Of a stretch of DNA of 64,000 nucleotides, positions 32,425 to 40,903 are shown in pieces (the stretch's first letter is position 1; every line of letters begins with the position of its first letter). The position numbers and the translations under genes were made by a program. Origin of the DNA: SURF-32 sp964648365 (GTDB lineage Bacteria > Planctomycetota > Phycisphaerae > UBA1845). The notes beneath the pieces were generated by a model. The model was not told where the DNA came from and ran no database searches. It saw only the letters and a list, made by a program, of their open reading frames with translations. Location: positions 1 to 64,000 of the forward strand of contig CAZYLK010000004.1 of the NCBI GenBank assembly GCA_964648365.1, written 5' to 3'.

Positions 32425-33548
32425 CGGCGCATCGGCTCCAGTGCCGGCGACTCGCCGCAATGATGTTCCTTGACCTCCGGCGGGGGCTCGACGCCGTTGC
32501 GCTGATACCAGCCCAGCGGATCCTTCTTGAGCCGGGCAATCATCTCCGGCAACGCCGACTGCAAACGGCGCCGCGGCTCCCACGCCAGCCGCCGGCGCGC
32601 CCGCTCGATCTCCACCGGATAGTGGTCGTCCGCCAGGTCGATCATCCAGGGTCGAATAAAGCGGTCTTCTCTGGTCATCGCGTCCTTCACGGCCGCGCCT
32701 AACTTGGCCGCCGCTTTAGGCACGCGCACGGTCGGCCAGCTCTTGCCGTGGATCAACTGGCCCAGTTCGTGCTGCAACCGTGCATGACTCATCACCTCCG
32801 GCTCAGCAACCAGAAACGTCTCCAGCAGATCCAGTTCGTCGCGACGCGCGATGGCCTTGCCGAAACACGCGGCCGCGTCGTCGATGTGAATGAAGGGCTG
32901 TCCGTGGTCCGCGTTGCCGGGAAACACGTAGCTCTCGGGGCTGCGGGCGTGGATGCGGCGGATGTGATGCACCAGAGGCAGCGACTGGCAATCATCGGTG
33001 TAGACGCCGGCCAGGCGCAGGATTACGACCGGGATGCCTGCGTGCTGCTCGTGCAGCACCTGCTCGGCGTGCAGCTTGGAGCGCGGGTAGGCCCACTCGG
33101 CCCGGGTCGGCGATTCTTCCGTCAACCGCGCCGGGCCGTCGTCGATCGGCTTCATCACCAGCAGACTGCTGCAGAAGATGAACTGCTCGACGAACTCGAA
33201 CGTCCGGAGTTCGCGCAGCAACCGCTCGGTCCCGGCGACCGTCAGTCGTTCGTAGAGCGGGCTGGGGTCGCCCGAGAAGTCATAATGGGCCGCCAGGTGG
33301 ATCACCGCTGCCAGCCTGCTTCCGCCACGATCCCGCACGTCGGACAACGCATCGCGGACGCTCTCGTCCGTGGTCAGATCGCAGTGAACAAACGTGCAGC
33401 GGTCCTCCAGATCGACATCCGGCGGCCTGATATCCAGCCCAAAGACCTGGTACTCGTCGCGCAGCGCTTCGCACAATGCGCTCCCGATCAGGCCGGAACT
33501 GCCGGTCACCACGATCGTCCGTTTCGACTTTGCCTGACTGTCATTCAT
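32421..33548 (-). CDS. NAD-dependent epimerase/dehydratase (extended SDR)
   Basis: 375 residues from ATG 33548 (a GTG 3 codons upstream is possible). Rossmann motif 'VVTGSSGLIGSALCEAL', 'HLAAHYDF', and the active-site Tyr/Lys in 'WAYPRSKLHAEQ'. A C-terminal part with 'RLAWEPRRRLQSALPEMIARL' is typical of sugar-nucleotide-like extended SDRs. It is translationally coupled (GTGA) to the VKOR gene. Substrate unknown; the coupling hints at an unusual lipid or quinone-linked substrate, which is inference only. Confidence 0.85.
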   Translation of the reverse strand: MNDSQAKSKRTIVVTGSSGLIGSALCEALRDEYQVFGLDIRPPDVDLEDRCTFVHCDLTTDESVRDALSDVRDRGGSRLAAVIHLAAHYDFSGDPSPLYERLTVAGTERLLRELRTFEFVEQFIFCSSLLVMKPIDDGPARLTEESPTRAEWAYPRSKLHAEQVLHEQHAGIPVVILRLAGVYTDDCQSLPLVHHIRRIHARSPESYVFPGNADHGQPFIHIDDAAACFGKAIARRDELDLLETFLVAEPEVMSHARLQHELGQLIHGKSWPTVRVPKAAAKLGAAVKDAMTREDRFIRPWMIDLADDHYPVEIERARRRLAWEPRRRLQSALPEMIARLKKDPLGWYQRNGVEPPPEVKEHHCGESPALEPMRR

Positions 33549-33611
33549 GTCGATCACTCGCTGACGCGCGAGACTTCCCTGCGGAAGGCCCCGCGAAGTC
33601 GGGTTACGCTG

Positions 33612-34076
33612 TCAGCCGAGCAGCCGCAGCATCTGTTCACCGTGTCGGGCCTCGTCGGCCGCCTGCTCCTCCATCCGCACTTTCAGGTCCGCAAGGCCCT
33701 GTTCGTCCGCCATGGCGGCGAGCCGGCGGTAGTGCTGGACGTCCGTGCGTTCCTCCTCGATGTCGCGGCGCAACATGTCCGGGACATCTTCCGGCGGCGG
33801 ACTGAGTTGTGGATCAAGGCGGGGAACGCCCCCCAGCATCACGATCTTGTCCGCAAGGTACTGAGCGTGTCCAAGCTCGTCGGGGATTTCCCGCAGGTAG
33901 ACGTCCCGGACCGAGGACCACTGCGCGCCGGCGATGCGGGACGCCTGCTGTACGTATCGCAGGAGCGTCGTGATCTCGCGATTGAACGCGTGGTTGAGCC
34001 CCTGCAGCAGTTCGTCGCTCGCCTGGACCATCATCAGGGTCTCGCCCTCGCGGGTTGGGGTGTGTTCGTGTGGCAT
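33612..34076 (-). CDS. Ferritin-like/bacterioferritin-type protein
   Basis: 154 residues forming a four-helix bundle with two ExxH-type metal motifs: 'NREITTLLRYVQ', 'EIPDELGHAQYLAD', 'DIEEERTDVQHYRRL' and 'QAADEARHGEQML'. The E-x(2,3)-H pairs are the di-iron ligands of the ferritin-like superfamily. Likely cytoplasmic; function iron storage or oxidation. GGAGCGAGCGAG precedes the ATG. Placed between the epimerase and rhodanese genes in a stress cluster. Confidence 0.85.
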   Translation of the reverse strand: MPHEHTPTREGETLMMVQASDELLQGLNHAFNREITTLLRYVQQASRIAGAQWSSVRDVYLREIPDELGHAQYLADKIVMLGGVPRLDPQLSPPPEDVPDMLRRDIEEERTDVQHYRRLAAMADEQGLADLKVRMEEQAADEARHGEQMLRLLG

Positions 34077-34122
34077 CTCGCTCGCTCCGATGGGCCGCCG
34101 TGTTCCACTGCACGGCGTCGAC

Positions 34123-34458
34123 TCAAGGGCTGCTTCTCAGCGGCTTTCCGGCCTTGCTCCAGTCATCTGTTCCGCCGGTGTAGTCGTAGACGTATTGAAA
34201 CCCCGCGGCTTCGAGTTGCTGGGCCGCCCGCGGGGAGGCGTCGCAGGCCTCGTTGGCGCAGTACACCACGACTTCGCGATCCCGGTCGCCGACGGCCCCC
34301 TCGACGCGCCCCACGAACTCAGGGTCATCGACGGGAATGTTCTTCGAGCCCGGAATGTGGGCTGCCTCGTACTGATCCGGACCGAGCACGTTGATCAGCG
34401 GCAGGTTCGGATTCTTGTCCCGCATTTCTTCCAGTTGATCCGCAGTAATGTTGATCAT
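34123..34458 (-). CDS. Single-domain rhodanese-like protein
   Basis: 111 residues. 'LINVLGPDQYEAAHIPGSKNIP' and the active loop 'VVVYCANEACDASPRAAQQL' with Cys as nucleophile match rhodanese/sulfurtransferase domains. 'GFQYVYDYTGGTDDWSKAG' is the usual C-terminal signature. GGAGG lies 6 nt before the ATG. Cytoplasmic; transfers sulfane sulfur or acts as a redox sensor. Confidence 0.92.
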   Translation of the reverse strand: MINITADQLEEMRDKNPNLPLINVLGPDQYEAAHIPGSKNIPVDDPEFVGRVEGAVGDRDREVVVYCANEACDASPRAAQQLEAAGFQYVYDYTGGTDDWSKAGKPLRSSP

Positions 34459-34490
34459 GGTGAGCCTCCTGTTCGCGTCTTTCGATCACT

Positions 34491-34567
34491 CGACGACGAC
34501 GCCGTCGTCGCTCACTGGATTATGGACGGGAGGTGTAAAGCCGCGCTGAATTGGAACTGAATTGGAA
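34491..34567. promoter_or_regulatory. Rhodanese/aconitase divergent control region: IR plus 11-bp tandem repeat
   Basis: CGACGACG (34491-34498) faces CGTCGTCG (34503-34510) across 4 nt. CTGAATTGGAA is repeated head-to-tail at 34546-34556 and 34557-34567. The 11-bp period suits an OmpR-type dimer. The region lies between the divergent rhodanese and aconitase genes. Confidence 0.45.
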
Positions 34568-34688
34568 GTAACGCCGCGCGGGTTACGACCCAGTCACGGC
34601 TTGTTCAGCGGACGCTCAGAAGCGCAGCGCTAGGTTCTACAGGTCATCACCGAGTCCGGGAGCGGAGGAGAATGGAGGATAACCCATC

Positions 34689-36653
34689 GTGACCCAGCAG
34701 AACGTGACACAGAAGCTGATTGACGCCCACCGCGTAAACGGTGCCGCCCGGCCGGGCGAGCCTGTCGAACTGCGCATCGACCAGACGCTGACCCAGGATG
34801 CGACCGGCACGATGGTCATGCTCATGCTCGAAGCCATGCAACTCGACCGCGTGCGCACGGAACTCAGTGCCCAATACGTCGATCACAACCTCCTGCAGGA
34901 GGATCACCGCAACCCCGACGATCACCTCTTCCTGGAGAGCGCCTGTCGCCGCTTCGGCGTCTGGTACAGCCCGCCCGGAAACGGCGTCAGTCACCCCGTG
35001 CATCAGGAGCGGTTCGGCGTCCCCGGAAAGACGTTGCTGGGGTCGGACAGCCATACGCCGGCGGCCGGAGCCATCGGCATGCTCGCCATCGGCGCCGGCG
35101 GCATGGACGTTGCCATGGCCATGGCGGGAGAGCCTTATCACCTCGACATGCCGCGCATCTGGGGCGTGGAGCTCACCGGCCACCTGCCCGCCTGGGTCAG
35201 CGCCAAGGACGTGATTCTCGAAATGCTGCGAAGACACGGCGTCGATGGCGGCGCGGGGCGGATCATTGAGTACTACGGACCCGGCCTGGCCGCCCTCAGC
35301 GTGATGGATCGCCATGTGATCGCCAACATGGGGACCGAGCTGGGCGCCACCACCACCGTCTTTCCGTCCGACGACGTCGTCCGCGCCTTCTTGCGCAGCC
35401 AGGGTCGTGAGCATGACTGGGTCGAACTGACTGCGGACCCGGGCGCCCGGTACGACTGTCACGACCGGATCGCGCTCAATGATCTGGAACCCCTGATCGC
35501 GATGCCGTCCAGTCCGGGCAACGTGCATCCTGTCCGCGAGGTTGCCGGACAACCGATCTATCAGGCCTACGTCGGCTCGTCAGCGAATCCGGGCTATCGT
35601 GACTTTGCGGTTGCGGCACACGTTGTTCACGGCCGCCGCGTCGCACCGGGCGTTTCGTTCGACATCAACCCGACGTCGCGGCAAATTCTGGAGAATCTCG
35701 TCGAGGATGGGCATCTGGCCCGGCTGATCCACGCCGGCGCGAGGATTCACCAGGCCGGGTGCAACGGCTGCATCGGCATGGGACAGGCGCCGGCCACTGA
35801 ACGGCTCAGTCTGCGGACCGTCCCGCGCAACTTTCCCGGGCGGTCCGGTACGCGCGAGGACCGCGTGTGCCTCGTCAGTCCCGAGACGGCCGCGGCCTCC
35901 GCCATTGCCGGCGTCATCACGGATCCGCGCGACCTGGACATGACCTGCCCGATCGCTCGTGAACCGGCCCGGCCCCGACTGAACGTCGACCTGCTCCAGC
36001 CTCCCACGAGGCCGGACGCTGCGAACGGCGCCCAACTGTTAAAAGGCCCGAACATCGCGTCCGTCCCTCTGTTTGACCCCCTGCCCGACGACCTCCACAT
36101 CCCGATCCTTCTGCGATGCGGGGATGACGTCTCAACCGACGAGATTCTGCCTGCCGGATCGAGAGTTCTGCCTTACCGCAGCAATGTTCCCGCGATCAGC
36201 CGGTTCGCCTGCGAGGGCGTAGACGATACCTATGCCTCACGGGCGGCGGAACGCGGCGCCGCCCACGCCATCGTCGCCGGCCGGAACTACGGGCAGGGCT
36301 CCAGCCGCGAACACGCTGCGCTCGCGCTGGCCTACCTGGGGCTTCGCGTCGTGGTCGCCGAGTCGATCGCGCGCATCCACCGCGACAACCTGGTCAACTG
36401 CGCTGTGCTTCCGCTGACGCTCGAGTCCGGGGACGCACTTGAGCGCCTTCAACGGGGGGCGCCTGTGAGGCTCCGAGGTGTACATGACCGATTGCGCCGC
36501 TCGAAGCGGGTCGTCGTTGAGACCGGCGAGGATGCGACGGAGGTCCACTGCCGCCATGACCTGAGTGCCCGGCAGATCGACATCCTGCTGGCGGGAGGAC
36601 TGGTCCGTTATGCCCACGGCCGGCTGAGTAAAACGGACGGAGGCGCCGACTGA
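34689..36653 (+). CDS. Aconitate hydratase (aconitase-type, about 650 residues)
   Basis: 654 residues with aconitase signatures: 'LLQEDHRNPDDHLFLESAC', 'LLGSDSHTPAAGAIGMLAIGAGG', 'AGCNGCIGMGQAP' and the C-terminal swivel domain 'GRNYGQGSSREHAAL' with 'VAESIARIHRDNLVN'. Catalytic arginine and serine are in 'GQGSSREHA'. Cluster cysteines C358 and C361 are present, but the usual third ligand ('GSCTNS') reads 'VGSSANPGYRD' (S298). It fits the shorter aconitase subfamily rather than AcnA/AcnB. Converts citrate to isocitrate in the TCA cycle if the cluster assembles. Confidence 0.88.
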   Translation: MTQQNVTQKLIDAHRVNGAARPGEPVELRIDQTLTQDATGTMVMLMLEAMQLDRVRTELSAQYVDHNLLQEDHRNPDDHLFLESACRRFGVWYSPPGNGVSHPVHQERFGVPGKTLLGSDSHTPAAGAIGMLAIGAGGMDVAMAMAGEPYHLDMPRIWGVELTGHLPAWVSAKDVILEMLRRHGVDGGAGRIIEYYGPGLAALSVMDRHVIANMGTELGATTTVFPSDDVVRAFLRSQGREHDWVELTADPGARYDCHDRIALNDLEPLIAMPSSPGNVHPVREVAGQPIYQAYVGSSANPGYRDFAVAAHVVHGRRVAPGVSFDINPTSRQILENLVEDGHLARLIHAGARIHQAGCNGCIGMGQAPATERLSLRTVPRNFPGRSGTREDRVCLVSPETAAASAIAGVITDPRDLDMTCPIAREPARPRLNVDLLQPPTRPDAANGAQLLKGPNIASVPLFDPLPDDLHIPILLRCGDDVSTDEILPAGSRVLPYRSNVPAISRFACEGVDDTYASRAAERGAAHAIVAGRNYGQGSSREHAALALAYLGLRVVVAESIARIHRDNLVNCAVLPLTLESGDALERLQRGAPVRLRGVHDRLRRSKRVVVETGEDATEVHCRHDLSARQIDILLAGGLVRYAHGRLSKTDGGAD

Positions 36654-36716
36654 CGGTGTCAGCAGCGCCCCGAGGAGGAGAGATGAGGATTCGATTCGGA
36701 AATCTGGATCGCACGA

Positions 36717-38258
36717 TCACTCGACGATGAGTTCGTTGCGCACCCATCGGGCGCCGCCTTCGAGCGCGTTCTCGGTGGCGGCCCAGCACTGTGACCAGGA
36801 GTCGACCCGGCCCGTCAGCGTGGCAACGCCATTGCTGACGCTGACCTGAACGTCATCGGCGTCGACGAAGGGGCTCCACCACAGTTCGTCGTTGATCTCC
36901 TGTTCGATCCAGCGATCGCCGGTCAGCTTGGGCACGGGTGGAATGGTGTACCAGTCGTAGCCATAGGCGAACCAGTCGTCCACGTAGGGGTCGTAGGTCA
37001 AGGAGCCGTTCAGCGACTGGACATCGAGGTAGTTGCGTACCTCCGTCACGCCCCGGACGCGGGCGGCAATGTCATCCGCTTCTGCTTTTTTGAAGTACGT
37101 GTCTACCTCGCCGCTCAAGTACGCCATGCCGTCGACGACACGCACGTCAATCTCATCACGTTCGAGATAGGGGTTTCGTTGCACCGCGGCCATGATCTCG
37201 GATGCGATGTCTTCGTCGGATCCGTCGGCGCCCGGCCGGACGTGCAGCCGGTTACGGACGGCCATGACACCCACGGTGTTGCGGGCGTCCTCGGCGGCGG
37301 CGCGCTTCGCCTTCAGATTGTCTACCGTGCCGCGGAGGGTGGCAACGCCATCGGACACGTCCACGTTGACGTTGAAAGAAAAGACACGCGGGTCATAGAG
37401 CATCGCGTCCCTCACGGCTTGCCGGACGGCACTGTCCGATTTGGCCGAAATGCTGAGCATCTTCATGCCGCCGTCCACGGGACCGTCGCCGACCTTCAGC
37501 CCGGTGTCATCGACGGTCGTGACCCCCGCGACCCAGCAGCGGGTTACGGCCCGCGACTTGGCCGCCGCGCTGCCCGTCTTCCCGCTGAGCGTGACGCGAC
37601 CATCGTCGACGGACACGTCGATCGCCGATCCGTTGACCAGCACGTCCCACCGGAGCGCGCCGTTGATGTCCGCCCGAATCTGCGCGTCGGACCGATCGGA
37701 CACCGGCTTCACGGTGATCTCGTTGGACACGTCCACGACCCCCGCCACGCCTTTGGCGACGGTTTCCGCCAGCCGATACTCCTGCCACGATTGCACCGTG
37801 CCGGTCAGCGTCACCACGCCGTCATCGGTCGACACGTTGATCTCGAACGAATCGGTCGCCGGATCCGCCACCAGCGCCATCCACACACTTGACTTCAGCT
37901 CCGCGTCGCTGCGTTCCTGTGCCGGCCGAACCCGCAGTTCATTAACGACGGACCGTACGCCCTTCACGGTTTCTGCGATGCGAAGCGCACGCTCCTTGGC
38001 CAGCAGATTGCGGACGTCGCCGCTCAACGTAACGATTCCCTTCGTCACGCCGACGTCGATTCCGTTGAACGGCACGGCGTGGTCGTTGATCATCTCGCGC
38101 TCGATCGCATCCTGGATGCTCGGGTCGTCGAGGGACCGCGCGACACTGTACGTTGCCGCGCCGGTCCCGGCCGGTGGCATGGCCTGCCGCTGTGCCCTGA
38201 CCTCAAGGACTCCCATTGAGCACACCGCTACTGTTACCGTGATTCTGTACTTGGACAC
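36717..38258 (-). CDS. Exported protein with six BON domains
   Basis: 513 residues from GTG 38258 ('MSKYRITVTVAVCSMGVLEVRAQ' region, signal peptide); a G-rich SD-like stretch lies upstream. Six BON modules follow, each ending in 'GVxTLxG' plus a 'VxxVxNxLxV' helix-strand: 'KGIVTLSGDVRN', 'DGVVTLTGTVQSW', 'DGRVTLSGKTGS', 'DGVATLRGTVDN', 'DGMAYLSGEVDT' and 'NGVATLTGRVDSW'. A Tyr/Trp-rich insert ('WFAYGYDWYTIPPVPKL') separates modules 5 and 6. BON proteins bind phospholipid membranes or polymers in the envelope. Converges with aconitase. Confidence 0.88.
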   Translation of the reverse strand: MSKYRITVTVAVCSMGVLEVRAQRQAMPPAGTGAATYSVARSLDDPSIQDAIEREMINDHAVPFNGIDVGVTKGIVTLSGDVRNLLAKERALRIAETVKGVRSVVNELRVRPAQERSDAELKSSVWMALVADPATDSFEINVSTDDGVVTLTGTVQSWQEYRLAETVAKGVAGVVDVSNEITVKPVSDRSDAQIRADINGALRWDVLVNGSAIDVSVDDGRVTLSGKTGSAAAKSRAVTRCWVAGVTTVDDTGLKVGDGPVDGGMKMLSISAKSDSAVRQAVRDAMLYDPRVFSFNVNVDVSDGVATLRGTVDNLKAKRAAAEDARNTVGVMAVRNRLHVRPGADGSDEDIASEIMAAVQRNPYLERDEIDVRVVDGMAYLSGEVDTYFKKAEADDIAARVRGVTEVRNYLDVQSLNGSLTYDPYVDDWFAYGYDWYTIPPVPKLTGDRWIEQEINDELWWSPFVDADDVQVSVSNGVATLTGRVDSWSQCWAATENALEGGARWVRNELIVE

Positions 38259-38713
38259 GTTTGCTGACCCCTTTCCGATTAGCTCGTGCGTGAACACGAT
38301 TCCCGATGCGCGGCCGCAACGGCGGACGCGCGAACACCATGACATGACTCCCGGTCATCGTCAGACGCTGACCATCGCAATACGAGAGCCTACACCACAC
38401 GTGTGAAGTGCCGCTGACGCGCCGCTGAAATCCGCTTCAGTCGCCCACCGGCTTGCGACCTGCGCCGGGCGACGCCGATGTCCGCTTGTTGCGGCTGACG
38501 ATCAATTCAAACGGCCGTCACCGCCGCTTCACGTGTCGCGCCCATCCTAGAAGAAGGAGCGCATGACGAGCCGCTGCCCGCGGAGCCGTCGCGGGATTGC
38601 GTCCTCTGCGACCCACGGGATCGTCGTGCTGTCGTCCGGGCTGCGCCCCTCGGCGCGTCGTTGAGCTGCTCAACCGGCTCACCTAGGAACCTGGTCATTT
38701 CAAGGAGACTGTC
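38259..38713. other. Divergent intergenic region with CTGAA/TTCAG inverted repeat
   Basis: 455 bases between the BON gene (-) and the VWA lipoprotein gene (+). CTGAA (38425-38429) faces TTCAG (38436-38440) across 6 nt. A 33-codon frame with AAGGAG (38563-38664) is present but looks like noncoding sequence. AAGGAG precedes the next ATG. Confidence 0.4.
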
Positions 38714-40624
38714 ATGAACATCAGATCGAACAAGCGTGTCTGGCGCCGACCAAGAACGGTCGCACTCGTCTTCATACCCCTCACGATCGCCGGATGTGGG
38801 CTGCTTACGGAAAAAGTGCTCCGCGATGCGGGCTTCTTCGGAGCCGGCGCGCTGGCGGTGAGCCTCTTGGGTGGAAACTTTCCGCCTGACACCGGCGGCG
38901 ACGACGGCCAGCCGACCGATGGCGACGGCCCGACTGGACAACCCGTGCCGGGAGAGGACGGAATCAACTGCTGGGACGTCAACGGCAACGGTGTGAACGA
39001 TCCGGAAGAGGACGTCAACGGAGACGATGTATTCGACGCCCAGGACTGCCTGGGAGCGCCCGGACCTGAGGGTCCGGAAGGGCCTCAGGGTGAACCCGGG
39101 CCGCCGGGGTTGCCGGGCGACGCGGGCCCGCAGGGACCGGACGGACCCGAGGGCCCCGAAGGACCACAAGGCGTCCCCGGCCCCGAGGGCCCCGAGGGCG
39201 ACGGCGGACCGCGCGGTCCGCAGGGTGAACCCGGGCCGACGCTGTTCAGTACCATGGTCGAGGAGTTTTTCACCGTCGAGGGAGGCGACTACGGACGGAT
39301 GCAGATCGACCCGGGTGGATCACTGCCGATTGTCAGCATTCGCGAGCCCGCGCTGGGAACGTGCGGCGACGTGGAAGGCGACGTGGGCGTCGTCGCCATG
39401 CGCGTGGCGGTTCCCCACGCCTACACCGAAGGCAATCCCGTAACCATGCGCCTGTTCCTGTGGCGCACCGGCGAAGTCAGCGACGACTGCTCGGTCTTCA
39501 GGCTCGACGCATTCCGGGCCTGGCACGGCAACACGATCTCAAGGTACGGCGATCCGCGATTCGTGAAGTTCGAGTTGCCGCCGGATCTGGCGTCCGACGG
39601 CTCACTGCTCTACGTCGACCTGCCGTTGAACGCCGCGGCCCGGCCGGGAGGTGGGCTTTCCTTCCCCGACGACCTCCAACCCGCGGATCTGCTGGCATTC
39701 GAGTTCAACACGATGGAGGACTTCAGCGACGGAGGCTGTTACAGCGTACTTGCCGCCGAGTTCTTCGAATCCGAAGTCGACGACTTCGTCGAAGTGCAAC
39801 ATGCCGTCGTCTACGACCACTACGGGGACATTCTGTGCAACGACTGCAACGGAAACGCAGTGGACGACTTCATTGAGACCGACCCCCAGACCTGCGTCGA
39901 GGGATCCGATCTGTGGCCGGACTGCATCGACTGCGACCAGAACCGTCGCCCGGACATGTGCCAGGAGGTACGCCCGCTCTGCCAGAAAGCAGACCTTGTC
40001 TTCGTCATGGATACTTCGCGTTCCATGGATAATTACGGCGAGCGCGGTTGCGATATGAGTCAGGAGATCATACCGATGCTCGAAGACGTCGGAATCACCA
40101 TTCAGTCGCGGATCCTCGCCATCACCTCGGAAAACGCGCTGTTCTCCTGCCAGGGCGACTCGGTCGAAGGCCTGCTCGGGCCGGAGGTGCCCGGCACCGA
40201 TGACGAACTGCTGGACAGCGTCGAGGACTGGGGGCCGGCAACAGCCATCGTGGCGCAGCGGTATGACTGGTCGGACGACGCGCTGCGCATTGTGATTCCA
40301 ATCTCCGATGAAGGCCCTCAGAACGGCAACCCCTGCTTCTGGCACACGGACGGGGAGGCAATCAAGAACGCGATCGACGTGGCTCAGCAGAACAACGTGA
40401 TCGCAGCGCCGATGGTCGCCGGACATCACAACCTGTGCGTCAAGTGGCGGGCGGGCAATCTGGCGGACGGCACCTGCGGCCGCACGTTCCAAATCGGCGA
40501 CAAGCCCGATGAGTTCGCCGACTGGGTCGCGTCCCTGTTCAATCCCGAGCTGGGATGTGAGGCATCAAGCATCGCTGAACCGGATCCGGAGGGCGTGGAC
40601 GACGCCAATCTGGACGAATCCTAG
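38714..40624 (+). CDS. Lipoprotein with collagen-like triplet repeat and von Willebrand factor A domain
   Basis: 636 residues; AAGGAG precedes the ATG. Lipobox 'LTIAGC' (C28). A calcium-loop-like stretch ('DVNGNGVNDPEEDVNGDD') spans 88-105. Residues 114-173 are an uninterrupted run of about 20 Gly-X-Y triplets, rich in GPE, GPQ and GEP. A middle domain of about 200 residues has no recognised family. The VWA domain near 427-620 has the MIDAS start 'LVFVMDTSRSM' and 'IPISDEGPQNG'. It should sit on the outer membrane or periplasmic face. The collagen-like stalk presumably projects the VWA domain. Confidence 0.88.
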   Translation: MNIRSNKRVWRRPRTVALVFIPLTIAGCGLLTEKVLRDAGFFGAGALAVSLLGGNFPPDTGGDDGQPTDGDGPTGQPVPGEDGINCWDVNGNGVNDPEEDVNGDDVFDAQDCLGAPGPEGPEGPQGEPGPPGLPGDAGPQGPDGPEGPEGPQGVPGPEGPEGDGGPRGPQGEPGPTLFSTMVEEFFTVEGGDYGRMQIDPGGSLPIVSIREPALGTCGDVEGDVGVVAMRVAVPHAYTEGNPVTMRLFLWRTGEVSDDCSVFRLDAFRAWHGNTISRYGDPRFVKFELPPDLASDGSLLYVDLPLNAAARPGGGLSFPDDLQPADLLAFEFNTMEDFSDGGCYSVLAAEFFESEVDDFVEVQHAVVYDHYGDILCNDCNGNAVDDFIETDPQTCVEGSDLWPDCIDCDQNRRPDMCQEVRPLCQKADLVFVMDTSRSMDNYGERGCDMSQEIIPMLEDVGITIQSRILAITSENALFSCQGDSVEGLLGPEVPGTDDELLDSVEDWGPATAIVAQRYDWSDDALRIVIPISDEGPQNGNPCFWHTDGEAIKNAIDVAQQNNVIAAPMVAGHHNLCVKWRAGNLADGTCGRTFQIGDKPDEFADWVASLFNPELGCEASSIAEPDPEGVDDANLDES

Positions 40625-40640
40625 GCGAAACCGTTCGCGA

Positions 40641-40783
40641 CCGGTCCGGACCGGCGATGACGTCCCGGCACGGTGCCGCCTGCCGGGCGGGTCGCGTTCG
40701 GAATGCGTGCGACGGACGAACCCCACACGCACCTCCCGCACCGCTGACGCCGTGGCGGATGGAACCGCCACGGACGTCAGCGG
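40641..40783. terminator. Hairpin cluster between convergent genes
   Basis: The sequence 40741-40783 can form a 17-bp stem: CCGCTGACG/CGTCAGCGG plus CGTGGCGG/CCGCCACG, with one small bulge and a 6-nt loop. Ahead of it are a 14-bp palindrome, CCGGTCCGGACCGG (40641-40654), and CCCGGCA/TGCCGGG (40664-40687). No T-tract. Position between the VWA gene (+) and baeRF gene (-) suits bidirectional termination. Confidence 0.5.
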
Positions 40784-40903
40784 CTGTCGCAGACATTCAA
40801 GACCAGAACATTCATACACGACGAGTCGCCACGTCCAGGTCGGCGTCTGCGCGCGGGTTGGCGCGCCCGGCCGGGGTATCGCAGCGTGAGCGCGCACCGC
40901 GAT

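Noticed and set aside
38563..38664. 33-codon frame with a good AAGGAG upstream of the VWA lipoprotein gene
   Set aside because: Arg/Ser-rich, no helix or signal, and no reason to think it is a leader peptide; kept only as a possibility.
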